Origin: Nocardia wallacei
GTDB lineage: Bacteria > Actinomycetota > Actinomycetes > Mycobacteriales > Mycobacteriaceae
Reading direction: 5' to 3'
Assembly (NCBI RefSeq): GCF_029869545.1
Contig: NZ_JARWQD010000062.1
Location: forward strand, 1-56,026
Length of the DNA: 56,026 nucleotides
The notes beneath the pieces are model-generated. The model was not told the DNA's origin and ran no database searches. It saw only the letters and a list, made by a program, of their open reading frames with translations. This document shows positions 7,693 to 14,997 of this stretch, piece after piece. The translations under genes were made by a program, and so were the position numbers. Each line of letters begins with the position of its first letter. Position 1 is the stretch's first letter.

Positions 7693-9366
7693 GTGGCAGA
7701 GCAGACATCCGCAGAGCCGTCGGGTCGGCCGCTGCCGCTGCTGACTCCGGACGTCGAATTCTTCTGGACCGCAGGGGCCGACGGCACGCTGCGCATCCGG
7801 GAGTGCCGCTCGTGCGCGGCGCTGATCCATCCACCGCAGCCGATCTGCCGCTACTGCCGCGGGCACGAGCTGGGGATCCGGGAGGTCTCCGGCGCGGCCA
7901 CCCTGGCGAGCTTCACGGTGAACCACCGCTTCGCGCTGCCCGGACTGCCGCCGCCGTACGTGGTGGCCCAGGTGGCGCTGGTCGAGGATCCGCGAGTTCG
8001 GTTGACCACCAACATCATCGACGCCGACCCGGACGAGCTGGCGCTCGGCATGCGGGTGGAGGTGGTGTTCCGGCAGGACGGCGACGTGTGGCTGCCGCTG
8101 TTCCGGCCCGCGGCGACCCAGCCCCCGCCCGCGCCGCCGCCGGTGGACGAGATCGACCCCGCGCGCTTCGCCGACCACGTGCGCCCGATGATCCGGCAGG
8201 ACAAATTCGAGGACAAGGTGGCGCTCACCGGGATCGGCATGTCGCGGCTGGGCCGTCGCCTGATGGTGCCGCCGCTGGAGCTGACGATCGAGGCGTGCGA
8301 GCGGGCCGTCGCCGACGCGGGTCTCACGCTGGACGATATCGACGGCCTGTCCTCCTACCCCGGCGGCGGGAATCTGGGCGGGTTCGGCGAGGGCGGGGTG
8401 ACCGCGCTCGAGGCCGCCCTCGGCCTGCGGCCCGCCTGGCACAACGGCGGTATCGAGACCTTCGGGCCCGGCGGCTCGGTGATCGCCGCGATGACGGCGG
8501 TCGCGGCCGGGCTGGCCCGGCACGTGCTGTGCTTCCGGACGGTGTGGGAGGCGACCTTCAACGAACTGGTGAAGGCGGGGCGGATCACGCCCTCGGGCGG
8601 GCGCACCACCAGCTGGATGACCCCGTTCGGCGCCACCTCGGCCGCGCACCACCTGGCGCAGAACGCGCAGCGGCACTTCCATCGATACGGCACCACGCGC
8701 GAGACGCTCGGCTGGATCGCGCTCAATCAGCGCGCCAATGCCGAGCTGGAACCGACCGCCGTCTATCGCGATCCGATGACCATGGACGACTATCTCGCGG
8801 CCCGGCCCATCACCACCCCGTTCGGGCTCTACGACTGCGACGTGCCGTGCGACGGCGCGGTCGCGGTGATCGTCTCGGCGATCGACGCCGCCCGCGACCT
8901 GCCCGCGGCGCCGGTGCTGGTGGAGGCGGTCGGCACCCAGATCGTCGAGCGCATCGAATGGGATCAGAGCACGCTCACCCACGAGCCGCAGGTGCTCGGC
9001 CCGGCCGCGCACCTGTGGACCCGCACCACGCTGCGCCCCGGCGACGTCGACGTGGCCGAACTCTACGACGGATTCACCTTCAACTGCCTGTCCTGGATCG
9101 AGGCGCTCGGCTTCTGCGGCATCGGTGAGGCCCGCGACTTCCTCGACGGCGGCAAGGCCATCGCCCGCGACGGCACGATCCCGGTCAACACGCACGGCGG
9201 CCAGCTCTCGCACGGCCGCACGCACGGGATGGGGCTGTTGCACGAGGCGGTGGTCCAGCTGCGCGGGGCGGCGGGCGCGCGGCAGGTCGCCGACGCGCGG
9301 GTCGCGGTCGTGTCGAGCGGCGGCCTGACCCCCGGCGGCGCGATGCTGCTGCGTGCCGACTCGTGA
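7693..9366 (+). CDS. DUF35-thiolase fusion, probable acyl-CoA aldolase
   Basis: 557-aa fusion. Residues 20-140 form a DUF35 module with a complete zinc ribbon (C38, C41, C52, C55: CRSC and CRYC) plus an OB-fold; residues 175-555 form a thiolase-like domain. The thiolase nucleophile is absent (IETFGPGGSVIAAM, about 255-266), and the C-terminal loop reads NTHGGQLSHGRTHGMG instead of the SCP2 form. AELYDGFTFNCL places Y458 where Ltp2-type retro-aldolases have a functional tyrosine. In cholesterol catabolism Ltp2 needs a DUF35 partner; here both parts share one chain. GTG 7693 is chosen because it follows the ferredoxin stop and yields the complete DUF35 domain. Aldolase activity is inferred from family comparison. 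Confidence 0.78.
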   Translation: MAEQTSAEPSGRPLPLLTPDVEFFWTAGADGTLRIRECRSCAALIHPPQPICRYCRGHELGIREVSGAATLASFTVNHRFALPGLPPPYVVAQVALVEDPRVRLTTNIIDADPDELALGMRVEVVFRQDGDVWLPLFRPAATQPPPAPPPVDEIDPARFADHVRPMIRQDKFEDKVALTGIGMSRLGRRLMVPPLELTIEACERAVADAGLTLDDIDGLSSYPGGGNLGGFGEGGVTALEAALGLRPAWHNGGIETFGPGGSVIAAMTAVAAGLARHVLCFRTVWEATFNELVKAGRITPSGGRTTSWMTPFGATSAAHHLAQNAQRHFHRYGTTRETLGWIALNQRANAELEPTAVYRDPMTMDDYLAARPITTPFGLYDCDVPCDGAVAVIVSAIDAARDLPAAPVLVEAVGTQIVERIEWDQSTLTHEPQVLGPAAHLWTRTTLRPGDVDVAELYDGFTFNCLSWIEALGFCGIGEARDFLDGGKAIARDGTIPVNTHGGQLSHGRTHGMGLLHEAVVQLRGAAGARQVADARVAVVSSGGLTPGGAMLLRADS

Positions 9367-9391
9367 CCGCCGCGACTTCGATTGGTGCCCA

Positions 9392-10348
9392 ATGACACTC
9401 ACGCAATCCGACCTCTCCGCCGTGGACGATCCCGGGCCGGTGCCCGTGGTGGCCGATGTCGGCGGTATTCCGGTGTCGGGGCTGCTGGCGGAGGTGCCGT
9501 CGCCGCGCGCGGTACTGGTCGCGCTGCACGGCGGGGGCACCACCGCCGCCTACTTCGACTGCCCGGGGCATCCCGAGCTGTCGCTGCTGCGCGCCGCTCA
9601 GCGCCTGGGGTACACCGTACTGGCGCTGGACCGGCCGGGATACGGCAGTTCGGGTCCGTTCGCCGACGAGTTGGAGCCGCCGCGGCGCCGCGTCGATCTG
9701 ATGTACGGGGGCATCGACGTCCACCTCCGGGACCGTCCGCGCGGGGCCGGGGTCTTCCTGCTGGCGCATTCGGCCGGGTGTGAACTCGCGCTGCGCATGG
9801 CGGGCGAGGATCGCGGGCGCGACCTGCTCGGACTGGAGCTGGCGGGCACGGGCCGCACCCCGCATCCGGCGGCCGAGGGGCTGCTCGGCCCGCACGCGGA
9901 CGGCACCCGGCCCACCGGTGTCGGTCCGCTGCTGTGGCGGCCCCGCCGCCTGTATCCGCCCGAACTCGTCGGCGGGGCGATCATCGGCGCGCCCGGGCCC
10001 CGGCTCGAGGCGATGGCGTTCACCGACTGGGTGGACCACGAGTTGCCGCGCATCGCCGCGCGGATACGGATTCCGGTGCGCTGGAGCGTGGGCGAGTACG
10101 AGACGGTGTGGCGCAACGATCCGGCCGAACTCGCCGAAACGGCCACGCTGTTCGGCGCGGCGCCGCGGGTGGTACTCAATCTGCAGCCGAACGCCGGGCA
10201 CAACACCAGCCTGGGCTACACCGCGGCGGCGTACCACCTGAAGGTGCTCTCGTTCGTGGAGGAGTGCGTGGTGGCCGCCTCGACCGGTGAGTTCACCGGT
10301 CCGGCAATACAATTCGACGGCGGCGCGCAGGCGCCGACAGGGAGGTGA
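9392..10348 (+). CDS. alpha/beta hydrolase
   Basis: 318-aa alpha/beta-hydrolase. The oxyanion region is VALHGGGTTAAYF, the nucleophile elbow is LLAHSAGCE (serine in the HSAG form) and the likely catalytic histidine is in NAGHNTSLG near the C-terminus. No signal peptide is visible, so it should be cytoplasmic. ATG 9392 is preferred over an in-frame start at 9353 that lies in the previous gene. Gap to the fusion gene is 25 bp and to the DoxX gene 5 bp, so it is in the same operon. It could hydrolyse an ester, thioester, lactone or a C-C bond; the sequence does not decide. Confidence 0.82.
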   Translation: MTLTQSDLSAVDDPGPVPVVADVGGIPVSGLLAEVPSPRAVLVALHGGGTTAAYFDCPGHPELSLLRAAQRLGYTVLALDRPGYGSSGPFADELEPPRRRVDLMYGGIDVHLRDRPRGAGVFLLAHSAGCELALRMAGEDRGRDLLGLELAGTGRTPHPAAEGLLGPHADGTRPTGVGPLLWRPRRLYPPELVGGAIIGAPGPRLEAMAFTDWVDHELPRIAARIRIPVRWSVGEYETVWRNDPAELAETATLFGAAPRVVLNLQPNAGHNTSLGYTAAAYHLKVLSFVEECVVAASTGEFTGPAIQFDGGAQAPTGR

Positions 10349-10353
10349 GGGCT

Positions 10354-10884
10354 ATGGACGCGGCCGATACCGCACTGGCGCTGCTGCGCCTGGTGGTGGG
10401 CGGCACCATGATCGCGCACGGTGTCAATCATTGGATCGGCGGCGGCCGGATCGCGGGGACGGGGCGCTGGTTCGCCTCGCTCGGGCTGCGCAACGGTGTC
10501 CTGCAGGCATGGCTGAGCGTGCTCACCGAGGTCGGCGCGGGCGCCCTGCTCGTGCTCGGCCTGCTCACCCCGTTCGCCGCGGCGGCCGTCGTGTCGGTCA
10601 TGCTCGTCGCCGGTCTGCTGGCGCACCGCGCCAACGGCTTCTTCGTCTTCAAGGACGGCTACGAGTACGTCCTCGTACTCGCCACGGCCGCGCTGGCACT
10701 GGGCCTGCTCGGCCCCGGATGGCTGTCGCTCGACCACGCCGCGGATATCGAGATCACCGGCTGGGCGGGCGGCGGCATCGCCCTCATCCTCGGTGCGCTC
10801 GCGACCGCCGCCCTGCTGGCCGTGTTCTACCGCCCGGCACCGGCGAAGAACGAGACCGGCACCGCGGCAACGGAGGTGGGCTGA
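10354..10884 (+). CDS. DoxX family membrane protein
   Basis: 176-aa integral membrane protein of the DoxX/DoxD-like family. Hydrophobic segments are visible at about 5-25, 47-70, 72-92, 105-125 and 135-160, and the family-typical AHGVNHW occurs in the first loop. The ATG at 10354 sits eight bases behind GGGAGG and is preferred over GTG 10345, which lies in the upstream stop region. The gene overlaps the next start by one base, so translation is probably coupled. DoxX proteins are linked to redox functions in the membrane, but a specific role here cannot be assigned. Confidence 0.82.
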   Translation: MDAADTALALLRLVVGGTMIAHGVNHWIGGGRIAGTGRWFASLGLRNGVLQAWLSVLTEVGAGALLVLGLLTPFAAAAVVSVMLVAGLLAHRANGFFVFKDGYEYVLVLATAALALGLLGPGWLSLDHAADIEITGWAGGGIALILGALATAALLAVFYRPAPAKNETGTAATEVG

Positions 10885-11702
10885 TGCGGGTCGGATTCAT
10901 CGGGCTCGGGAGCCAGGGCGGGCCGATGGCGCGGCGGATCGCGGAGGGCGGGTACTCGACGACGCTGTGGGCGCGGCGAGCCGCCTCGCTGGAGCCGTTC
11001 GCCGATACGCCCGCCGCGACGGCGGATTCGCCCGCGGCGCTGGCGCAGCGCAGCGATCTGGTATGCCTGTGCGTGGTCGGCGACGACGACGTGCGCGAGG
11101 TGGTGACCGGGGACAACGGCATCCTGGCCGGGCTGGCGCCGGGGTCGATCATTGCCGTGCACTCCACCGTGCACCCGGACACCTGCCGCGAACTGACGGA
11201 ACTCACTGCGCCGCAGCAGTTCTCGGTGATCGACGCACCGGTCAGCGGGGGCGGCGCGGCCGCGGCGGCCGGGCGCCTGCTGGTCATGGTCGGTGGCCCC
11301 ACCGAGGCCGTCGAACGGGCCCGCCCGGTGTTCGCCACCTACGCCGACCCGATCGTGCATCTCGGCGACGTCGGCACCGGGCAGGCCGCCAAACTGCTCA
11401 ACAATCTGCTGTTCACCGCGAACCTCGCCACCGCCATGAATACCCTGACGCTCGGCAAGGCCCTGGGCATCACCCCCGACCGGCTCGGCGAGGTCATCAC
11501 CCACGGCACCGCGAACAGCTTCGCCCTCGGCCGAATCACCTCCGCCGGAGGCACTGTGGAGCGCCTGGCCCACCACGCCGGAGACCTCCTACGCAAGGAC
11601 GTCGGCCTGGTGGCCCGATTGGCCGAGTCGGCGGGTGTCGACCCGGGCGTCGTGCTGCATGCGGCCGATACCACCCTCGCCATGATGGACCGATCGCGTT
11701 GA
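10884..11702 (+). CDS. 3-hydroxyisobutyrate dehydrogenase-like NAD(P)-oxidoreductase (copy 1)
   Basis: 272-aa beta-hydroxyacid dehydrogenase. N-terminal Rossmann motif GFIGLGSQGGPMA, substrate-binding signature DAPVSGGGAAAAAGRL and catalytic lysine in GTGQAAKLLNNLLF (family K in the KLxNN motif). ATG 10884 overlaps the DoxX stop. The family oxidises short beta-hydroxy acids or reduces semialdehydes. A paralogue follows 121 bp downstream, so the two may act on related intermediates or as a heteromer. Confidence 0.88.
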   Translation: MRVGFIGLGSQGGPMARRIAEGGYSTTLWARRAASLEPFADTPAATADSPAALAQRSDLVCLCVVGDDDVREVVTGDNGILAGLAPGSIIAVHSTVHPDTCRELTELTAPQQFSVIDAPVSGGGAAAAAGRLLVMVGGPTEAVERARPVFATYADPIVHLGDVGTGQAAKLLNNLLFTANLATAMNTLTLGKALGITPDRLGEVITHGTANSFALGRITSAGGTVERLAHHAGDLLRKDVGLVARLAESAGVDPGVVLHAADTTLAMMDRSR

Positions 11703-11823
11703 ACCACGCCTACCGAACCCGTTCCGCGCGAGGGCAGTTCGCCACAACCGCCGCCAACCGTTCTCCACCGGCGGTTTCGGAACCGGGACCGGCGAGCACC
11801 GCCCGGCACACAGAAGGACGGCC

Positions 11824-12741
11824 ATGCTGATCGGATTCATAGGGGCGGGACGCATGGGACGTCCGATGGTCCAGCGGCTGGTAGGCGACGGGCATACGGT
11901 TCGCGCGCTGGGAAGATCGTCCGAAACTCGTTCCGCCCTGGCCGAATTCGGCGCGGAACCGGTGGAGACTGCCGCCGATGCCGTCCGCGGTGCCGACGCC
12001 GTCGTAGTCTGTGTCTTCTCCGACGACCAAGTTCGCGCGGTGTGCTCGGACGAACCTCTGCTGGGCTCGCTGTCTAGCGGGGCGACACTCATTGTGCACA
12101 CCACCGGCAGTCCGCAGACGGTGGCAGACATCGCCGTCGCGGCATCCCCATACGGCATCGAGGTCATCGACGCACCGGTCAGCGGCGGCCCGCACGATAT
12201 CGCCGCGGGCGAACTCACCGTATTCCTCGGCGGCAGCGACACAGCGGTATCCGCCGCGCGAAAAGTCTTGTCCGCCTACGCCGATCCGATCCTCCACGTC
12301 GGCCCGCTCGGCACCGGCCAGCGCGTCAAGCTCATCAACAACACGTTGTTCGCCGCCCAGGTGGGCCTGGTCGCCGACGCCGTCCGCCTCGGCAACCAGC
12401 TGGGCGTGGCCGAACAGACCCTCCTCGCGGCCCTCCCCCACGCCAGCAGCACGAGCCGCGCCCTCACCACCATCGCCCACAGGGGCACGGTCGAAGCCTT
12501 CCGAACCACAGCAGGCGAATTCCTGAGCAAGGACGTCACGGTGGCCCGGACCCTGGCCGCAGGACTCGGCGCAGACCTCGGAATCCTCGACACCGCCATC
12601 ACCGCAGTCATCGGCGCAACCGTCAGCCGTCCGCATCCTCCTGCTCGATTCGTTGCCGAATCACCCGAACTGTCCTGTCCCTCGGAACGCGATCGGGCCA
12701 GAACACGGCAACCAGGCAAACGATCAGAGGTAGAGCGATAA
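11824..12741 (+). CDS. 3-hydroxyisobutyrate dehydrogenase-like oxidoreductase (copy 2) with read-through tail
   Basis: 305-aa paralogue of the preceding gene: GFIGAGRMGRPM, DAPVSGGPHDIAAGEL and the catalytic-lysine motif GTGQRVKLINNTLF. Copy 1 ends where copy 2 reaches residue ~269 (ITAVIGATVSR). The remaining 36 residues are arginine/proline-rich, unlike the family, and lie antisense within the small membrane-protein gene at 12623-12769. The simplest explanation is that an insertion near 12623-12631 removed the native stop and translation now runs to the next one. The catalytic core looks intact. Confidence 0.85.
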   Translation: MLIGFIGAGRMGRPMVQRLVGDGHTVRALGRSSETRSALAEFGAEPVETAADAVRGADAVVVCVFSDDQVRAVCSDEPLLGSLSSGATLIVHTTGSPQTVADIAVAASPYGIEVIDAPVSGGPHDIAAGELTVFLGGSDTAVSAARKVLSAYADPILHVGPLGTGQRVKLINNTLFAAQVGLVADAVRLGNQLGVAEQTLLAALPHASSTSRALTTIAHRGTVEAFRTTAGEFLSKDVTVARTLAAGLGADLGILDTAITAVIGATVSRPHPPARFVAESPELSCPSERDRARTRQPGKRSEVER

Positions 12742-12769
12742 CGACGAACAGGCCGAGCTGCCAGTTCAT
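12623..12769 (-). CDS. small single-pass membrane protein (48 aa)
   Basis: 48 codons: MNWQLGLFVVIALPLIVCLV gives one hydrophobic segment (about 3-25), followed by a charged tail WPDRVPRDRTVRVIRQ and a short acidic end. The ATG overlaps the stop of the upstream 54-aa gene (ATGA), which supports translation. The family is not recognised. It belongs to an islet with the XRE/DUF6879 operon transcribed divergently, and its 3' end overlaps the convergent reductase tail by 119 bp. Confidence 0.55.
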   Translation of the reverse strand: MNWQLGLFVVIALPLIVCLVAVFWPDRVPRDRTVRVIRQRIEQEDADG

Positions 12770-12930
12770 GACGCCTCCGGCGTGGTCAGATCGTCCCGTT
12801 CCGTGTGCGCCCCGGTGTCCGGGAGGTAGAACTCCATGTACACCCCCGGACCGTCCTCCGGATCGTCCCCGTAGTCCTCGACTTCCAGGAAGCCGCCAGG
12901 AAACTCGAAGATTCTCGTGCGCCGTTCCAT
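12766..12930 (-). CDS. small acidic protein (54 aa)
   Basis: A 54-codon gene starting at ATG 12930 (MERRTRIFEFPGGFLEVEDY). The protein is strongly acidic, with EVEDYGDDPEDGPG in the middle and an ordered-looking YMEFYLPDTG. The stop overlaps the ATG of the 48-aa membrane protein, indicating a coupled two-gene operon. The family is not recognised. Its location opposite a XRE/DUF6879 operon suggests it belongs to the same accessory module. Confidence 0.5.
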   Translation of the reverse strand: MERRTRIFEFPGGFLEVEDYGDDPEDGPGVYMEFYLPDTGAHTERDDLTTPEAS

Positions 12931-13108
12931 GCCAACCCCTGTAGTCCGTCGTTTGGTCAGGCTCTGACGCTATGAACCGACTATGATCCTCGTCCATGCC
13001 TATGCTCGATCATGCTCAGATTCGGTCCTACCTTCACGGAACGGCCAATACCGAGGGACAATTGGAGCCGTCCAAGCATGAACGCGCATGATCCGATCGG
13101 AGGCCAAC
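12931..13108. promoter_or_regulatory. divergent intergenic region of the XRE islet
   Basis: 178 bp separating the two tiny minus genes from the plus operon. It is visibly less GC-rich than the flanking catabolic DNA. It contains a direct repeat of ATGCTC at 13002-13007 and 13012-13017, spaced exactly ten bases apart (one helical turn), a plausible binding site for the XRE regulator encoded downstream. A Shine-Dalgarno CGGAGG (13098-13103) precedes ATG 13109. Confidence 0.4.
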
Positions 13109-13453
13109 ATGCGGCTATATTTCCTCGGCAAAGGCGGCAGCGAAGGCGGAGGCTGCCCGAGTCTCTACTACACAGACCGAGACACCTACGTTGTGCAGGG
13201 GTGGCAGACGGGTACACCGGAGACCATCGAGATTCCACAGCGGCTTCTCGGCTTCCTACAGCAGGAAACGTACATCGGGGCCGCCATGACCGACACCGGC
13301 CGGGGAACTTTCGCCCTGTCTGGTGTACCTGTCACCGACACCGACGCCCTGGCCCAGATGAACATCTATCCCAACGAAACAGCTGTCGAGGTACCGAAGC
13401 TGGAAAGGACGTTCTACGGCAATGCTGCTAGTGCAGGGCGAGTCCTTCAATGA
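13109..13453 (+). CDS. hypothetical protein, first gene of XRE/DUF6879 operon
   Basis: 114-aa protein, start ATG 13109 six bases after CGGAGG. It begins MRLYFLGKGGSEGGGCPSLY and contains a central aromatic stretch (TYVVQGW) and a conserved-looking threonine/proline-rich C-terminal half. No domain is recognised. It overlaps the DUF6879 gene by about 20-30 bp. Small unknown proteins of this kind accompany DUF6879 and XRE-DUF5753 genes in actinobacteria and are thought to be part of a regulatory switch, but no mechanism can be read here. Confidence 0.72.
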   Translation: MRLYFLGKGGSEGGGCPSLYYTDRDTYVVQGWQTGTPETIEIPQRLLGFLQQETYIGAAMTDTGRGTFALSGVPVTDTDALAQMNIYPNETAVEVPKLERTFYGNAASAGRVLQ

Positions 13454-13943
13454 CCTGTTCCGAGATGCGAAGCATGAAGCATTTCACCTAGAGGTCAGGG
13501 ACAACTATTACCCGGCCGACCACCCGCCCTTGGTTCGTTACTTGGCCGACGAACCCGACAATTACGAGTGGTTTCAGCCGTGGCTGAGCCATGTTCGAGA
13601 GACAACAGCACGAGGCGTAGCAATAAACCGGGCCAGGGTGGTGACCACCCCACACAATGATTACACCCGGTATGCGAGGCATGTGGCTCACCTCAATGTG
13701 GAGGCGGGCGAAGATGTGCGGTACTTACCGCGCCATCTCATCGACCCCGATGAACTGACCGCTGATGACTGGTGGCTGTTCGACGATTCGGTGGTGTCGT
13801 TCACGGTGTTTGCACCCGGAGAAAACGGGGAGTGGTTAGGCGGCGGAGTAACCACCGACCCTCGAATTGTGGACTACATCCGCAGAGTGAAGGAACGGGT
13901 CTGGTCAATGGCGACCCCGTTATCGGAATACAGCGAGCCGTGA
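13422..13943 (+). CDS. DUF6879 family protein
   Basis: 173-aa protein matching the actinobacterial DUF6879 pattern: FNDLFRDAKHEAFHLEVRD at the start, and a C-terminal acidic/aromatic block DDWWLFDDSVVSFTVF. Start may be ATG 13422 or GTG 13431; both overlap the upstream gene. It overlaps the XRE gene by four bases (GTGA). DUF6879 proteins are nearly always encoded beside XRE-DUF5753 regulators, and the pair is believed to act together, perhaps with DUF6879 as ligand sensor or antagonist. That role is inferred. Confidence 0.8.
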   Translation: MLLVQGESFNDLFRDAKHEAFHLEVRDNYYPADHPPLVRYLADEPDNYEWFQPWLSHVRETTARGVAINRARVVTTPHNDYTRYARHVAHLNVEAGEDVRYLPRHLIDPDELTADDWWLFDDSVVSFTVFAPGENGEWLGGGVTTDPRIVDYIRRVKERVWSMATPLSEYSEP

Positions 13944-14785
13944 CAGATTCACTGCATCAGGCCAAGGAAGCTCTTGGGGCGCGACTCCGAGAGCTTCGCC
14001 TGGATGCAGGCATCAGCGGCACCGAACTTGCCCGCCGTGCCGGATGGCATCAGACCAAGGTGTCGAAAATCGAGTACGGCAAGACCAAGCCCACCGACGA
14101 CGATATACGCGTCTGGTGCTCCCATACAGGGACAGAAGAACAAGTACCCGACCTGATAGCCACTCTTCGCAATATCGAGGCTATGTGGGTCGAGTGGCGG
14201 CGACTGCTCGATACGGGTACCAAGCGCCGACAACAAGCCTCCATCAAACTCGAGGCCGAGACCGAGGTGATGCGCGTCTATCACCCGTTTCTGATTCCCG
14301 GATTACTCCAGACGGCAGAATACGCCGAAGGCGTACTACGGAGCGTTGTCGAATTCCAGCAAGTACCCGACGACGTGGACAAAGGTGTCTCGAAGCGGAT
14401 GGAACGGCAACAGATCTTGTATCGCCGAGACCACCGATTCCATTTCGTACTTGCAGAGCAAGCACTCTATACCACCGTGGGGAACGACCAGACCATGATC
14501 GGGCAGTTGGATCGGTTGTGGGCTGTTGTAGGAATGCCCCGCGTAACTCTCGGCATCGTTCCCACCGCCGCTCCATACCGAGTCTCGATGATGAACTTCA
14601 TTCTTTTCGACAAGACCAGAGCCATGGTGGAGACCGTTACGGCCGAGCTGACTATTACTCAACCACGAGAGATTGCCCAATACGGCCGAGCGTTCGATGT
14701 GCTCGCCGGTCAGTCCGTCACCGGTGACGCAGCACGAACCCTGATCCGCCGGGCACTCGAAGCCCGGCTCGGCAACTGCGACTGA
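13940..14785 (+). CDS. XRE family transcriptional regulator with DUF5753 domain
   Basis: 281-aa regulator. The helix-turn-helix (about 12-65) reads LGARLRELRLDAGISGTELA and WHQTKVSKIEYGKTKP, and the C-terminal two thirds is a DUF5753 domain (YHPFLIPGLLQTAEYAEGVL, VLAEQALYTTVG). GTG 13940 overlaps the DUF6879 stop and gives a complete HTH. Such regulators control development and antibiotic production in streptomycetes, and often their own divergent neighbours. The ATGCTC direct repeat at 13002-13017 is a candidate site. Codon use is less GC-biased than in the flanking genes, consistent with acquisition as a module. Confidence 0.88.
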   Translation: MTDSLHQAKEALGARLRELRLDAGISGTELARRAGWHQTKVSKIEYGKTKPTDDDIRVWCSHTGTEEQVPDLIATLRNIEAMWVEWRRLLDTGTKRRQQASIKLEAETEVMRVYHPFLIPGLLQTAEYAEGVLRSVVEFQQVPDDVDKGVSKRMERQQILYRRDHRFHFVLAEQALYTTVGNDQTMIGQLDRLWAVVGMPRVTLGIVPTAAPYRVSMMNFILFDKTRAMVETVTAELTITQPREIAQYGRAFDVLAGQSVTGDAARTLIRRALEARLGNCD

Positions 14786-14808
14786 GGCCGAGCCCGCGGG
14801 AGCTATGA

Positions 14809-14997
14809 CTACTCGACCACGATGGCCCGTTCCGGGCAGGACTGTTCTGCCTCCCGGACGGCATTCTGGTACTCCTCGGGGACGTCGGTCAGGGTGACCT
14901 CGGCGTAGCCGTCGTCGGTCAGCGTGAAGACCTCGGGGCACATGCCGAGGCAGACGCCGTGGCCGCGGCAGCGGTCCTCGTCCACGGTGATCTTCAT
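14809..14997 (-). CDS. [3Fe-4S]-type ferredoxin, P450 partner
   Basis: 62-aa ferredoxin, MKITVDEDRCRGHGVC, with ligands C10, C16 and C54 (CPERAI), H13 in the variable position and an extra C20 in GMCPE. Its ATG overlaps the stop of the upstream P450 (ATGA), so it is the dedicated electron donor of that P450. It converges on the XRE gene with a 23-bp gap. Confidence 0.92.
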   Translation of the reverse strand: MKITVDEDRCRGHGVCLGMCPEVFTLTDDGYAEVTLTDVPEEYQNAVREAEQSCPERAIVVE

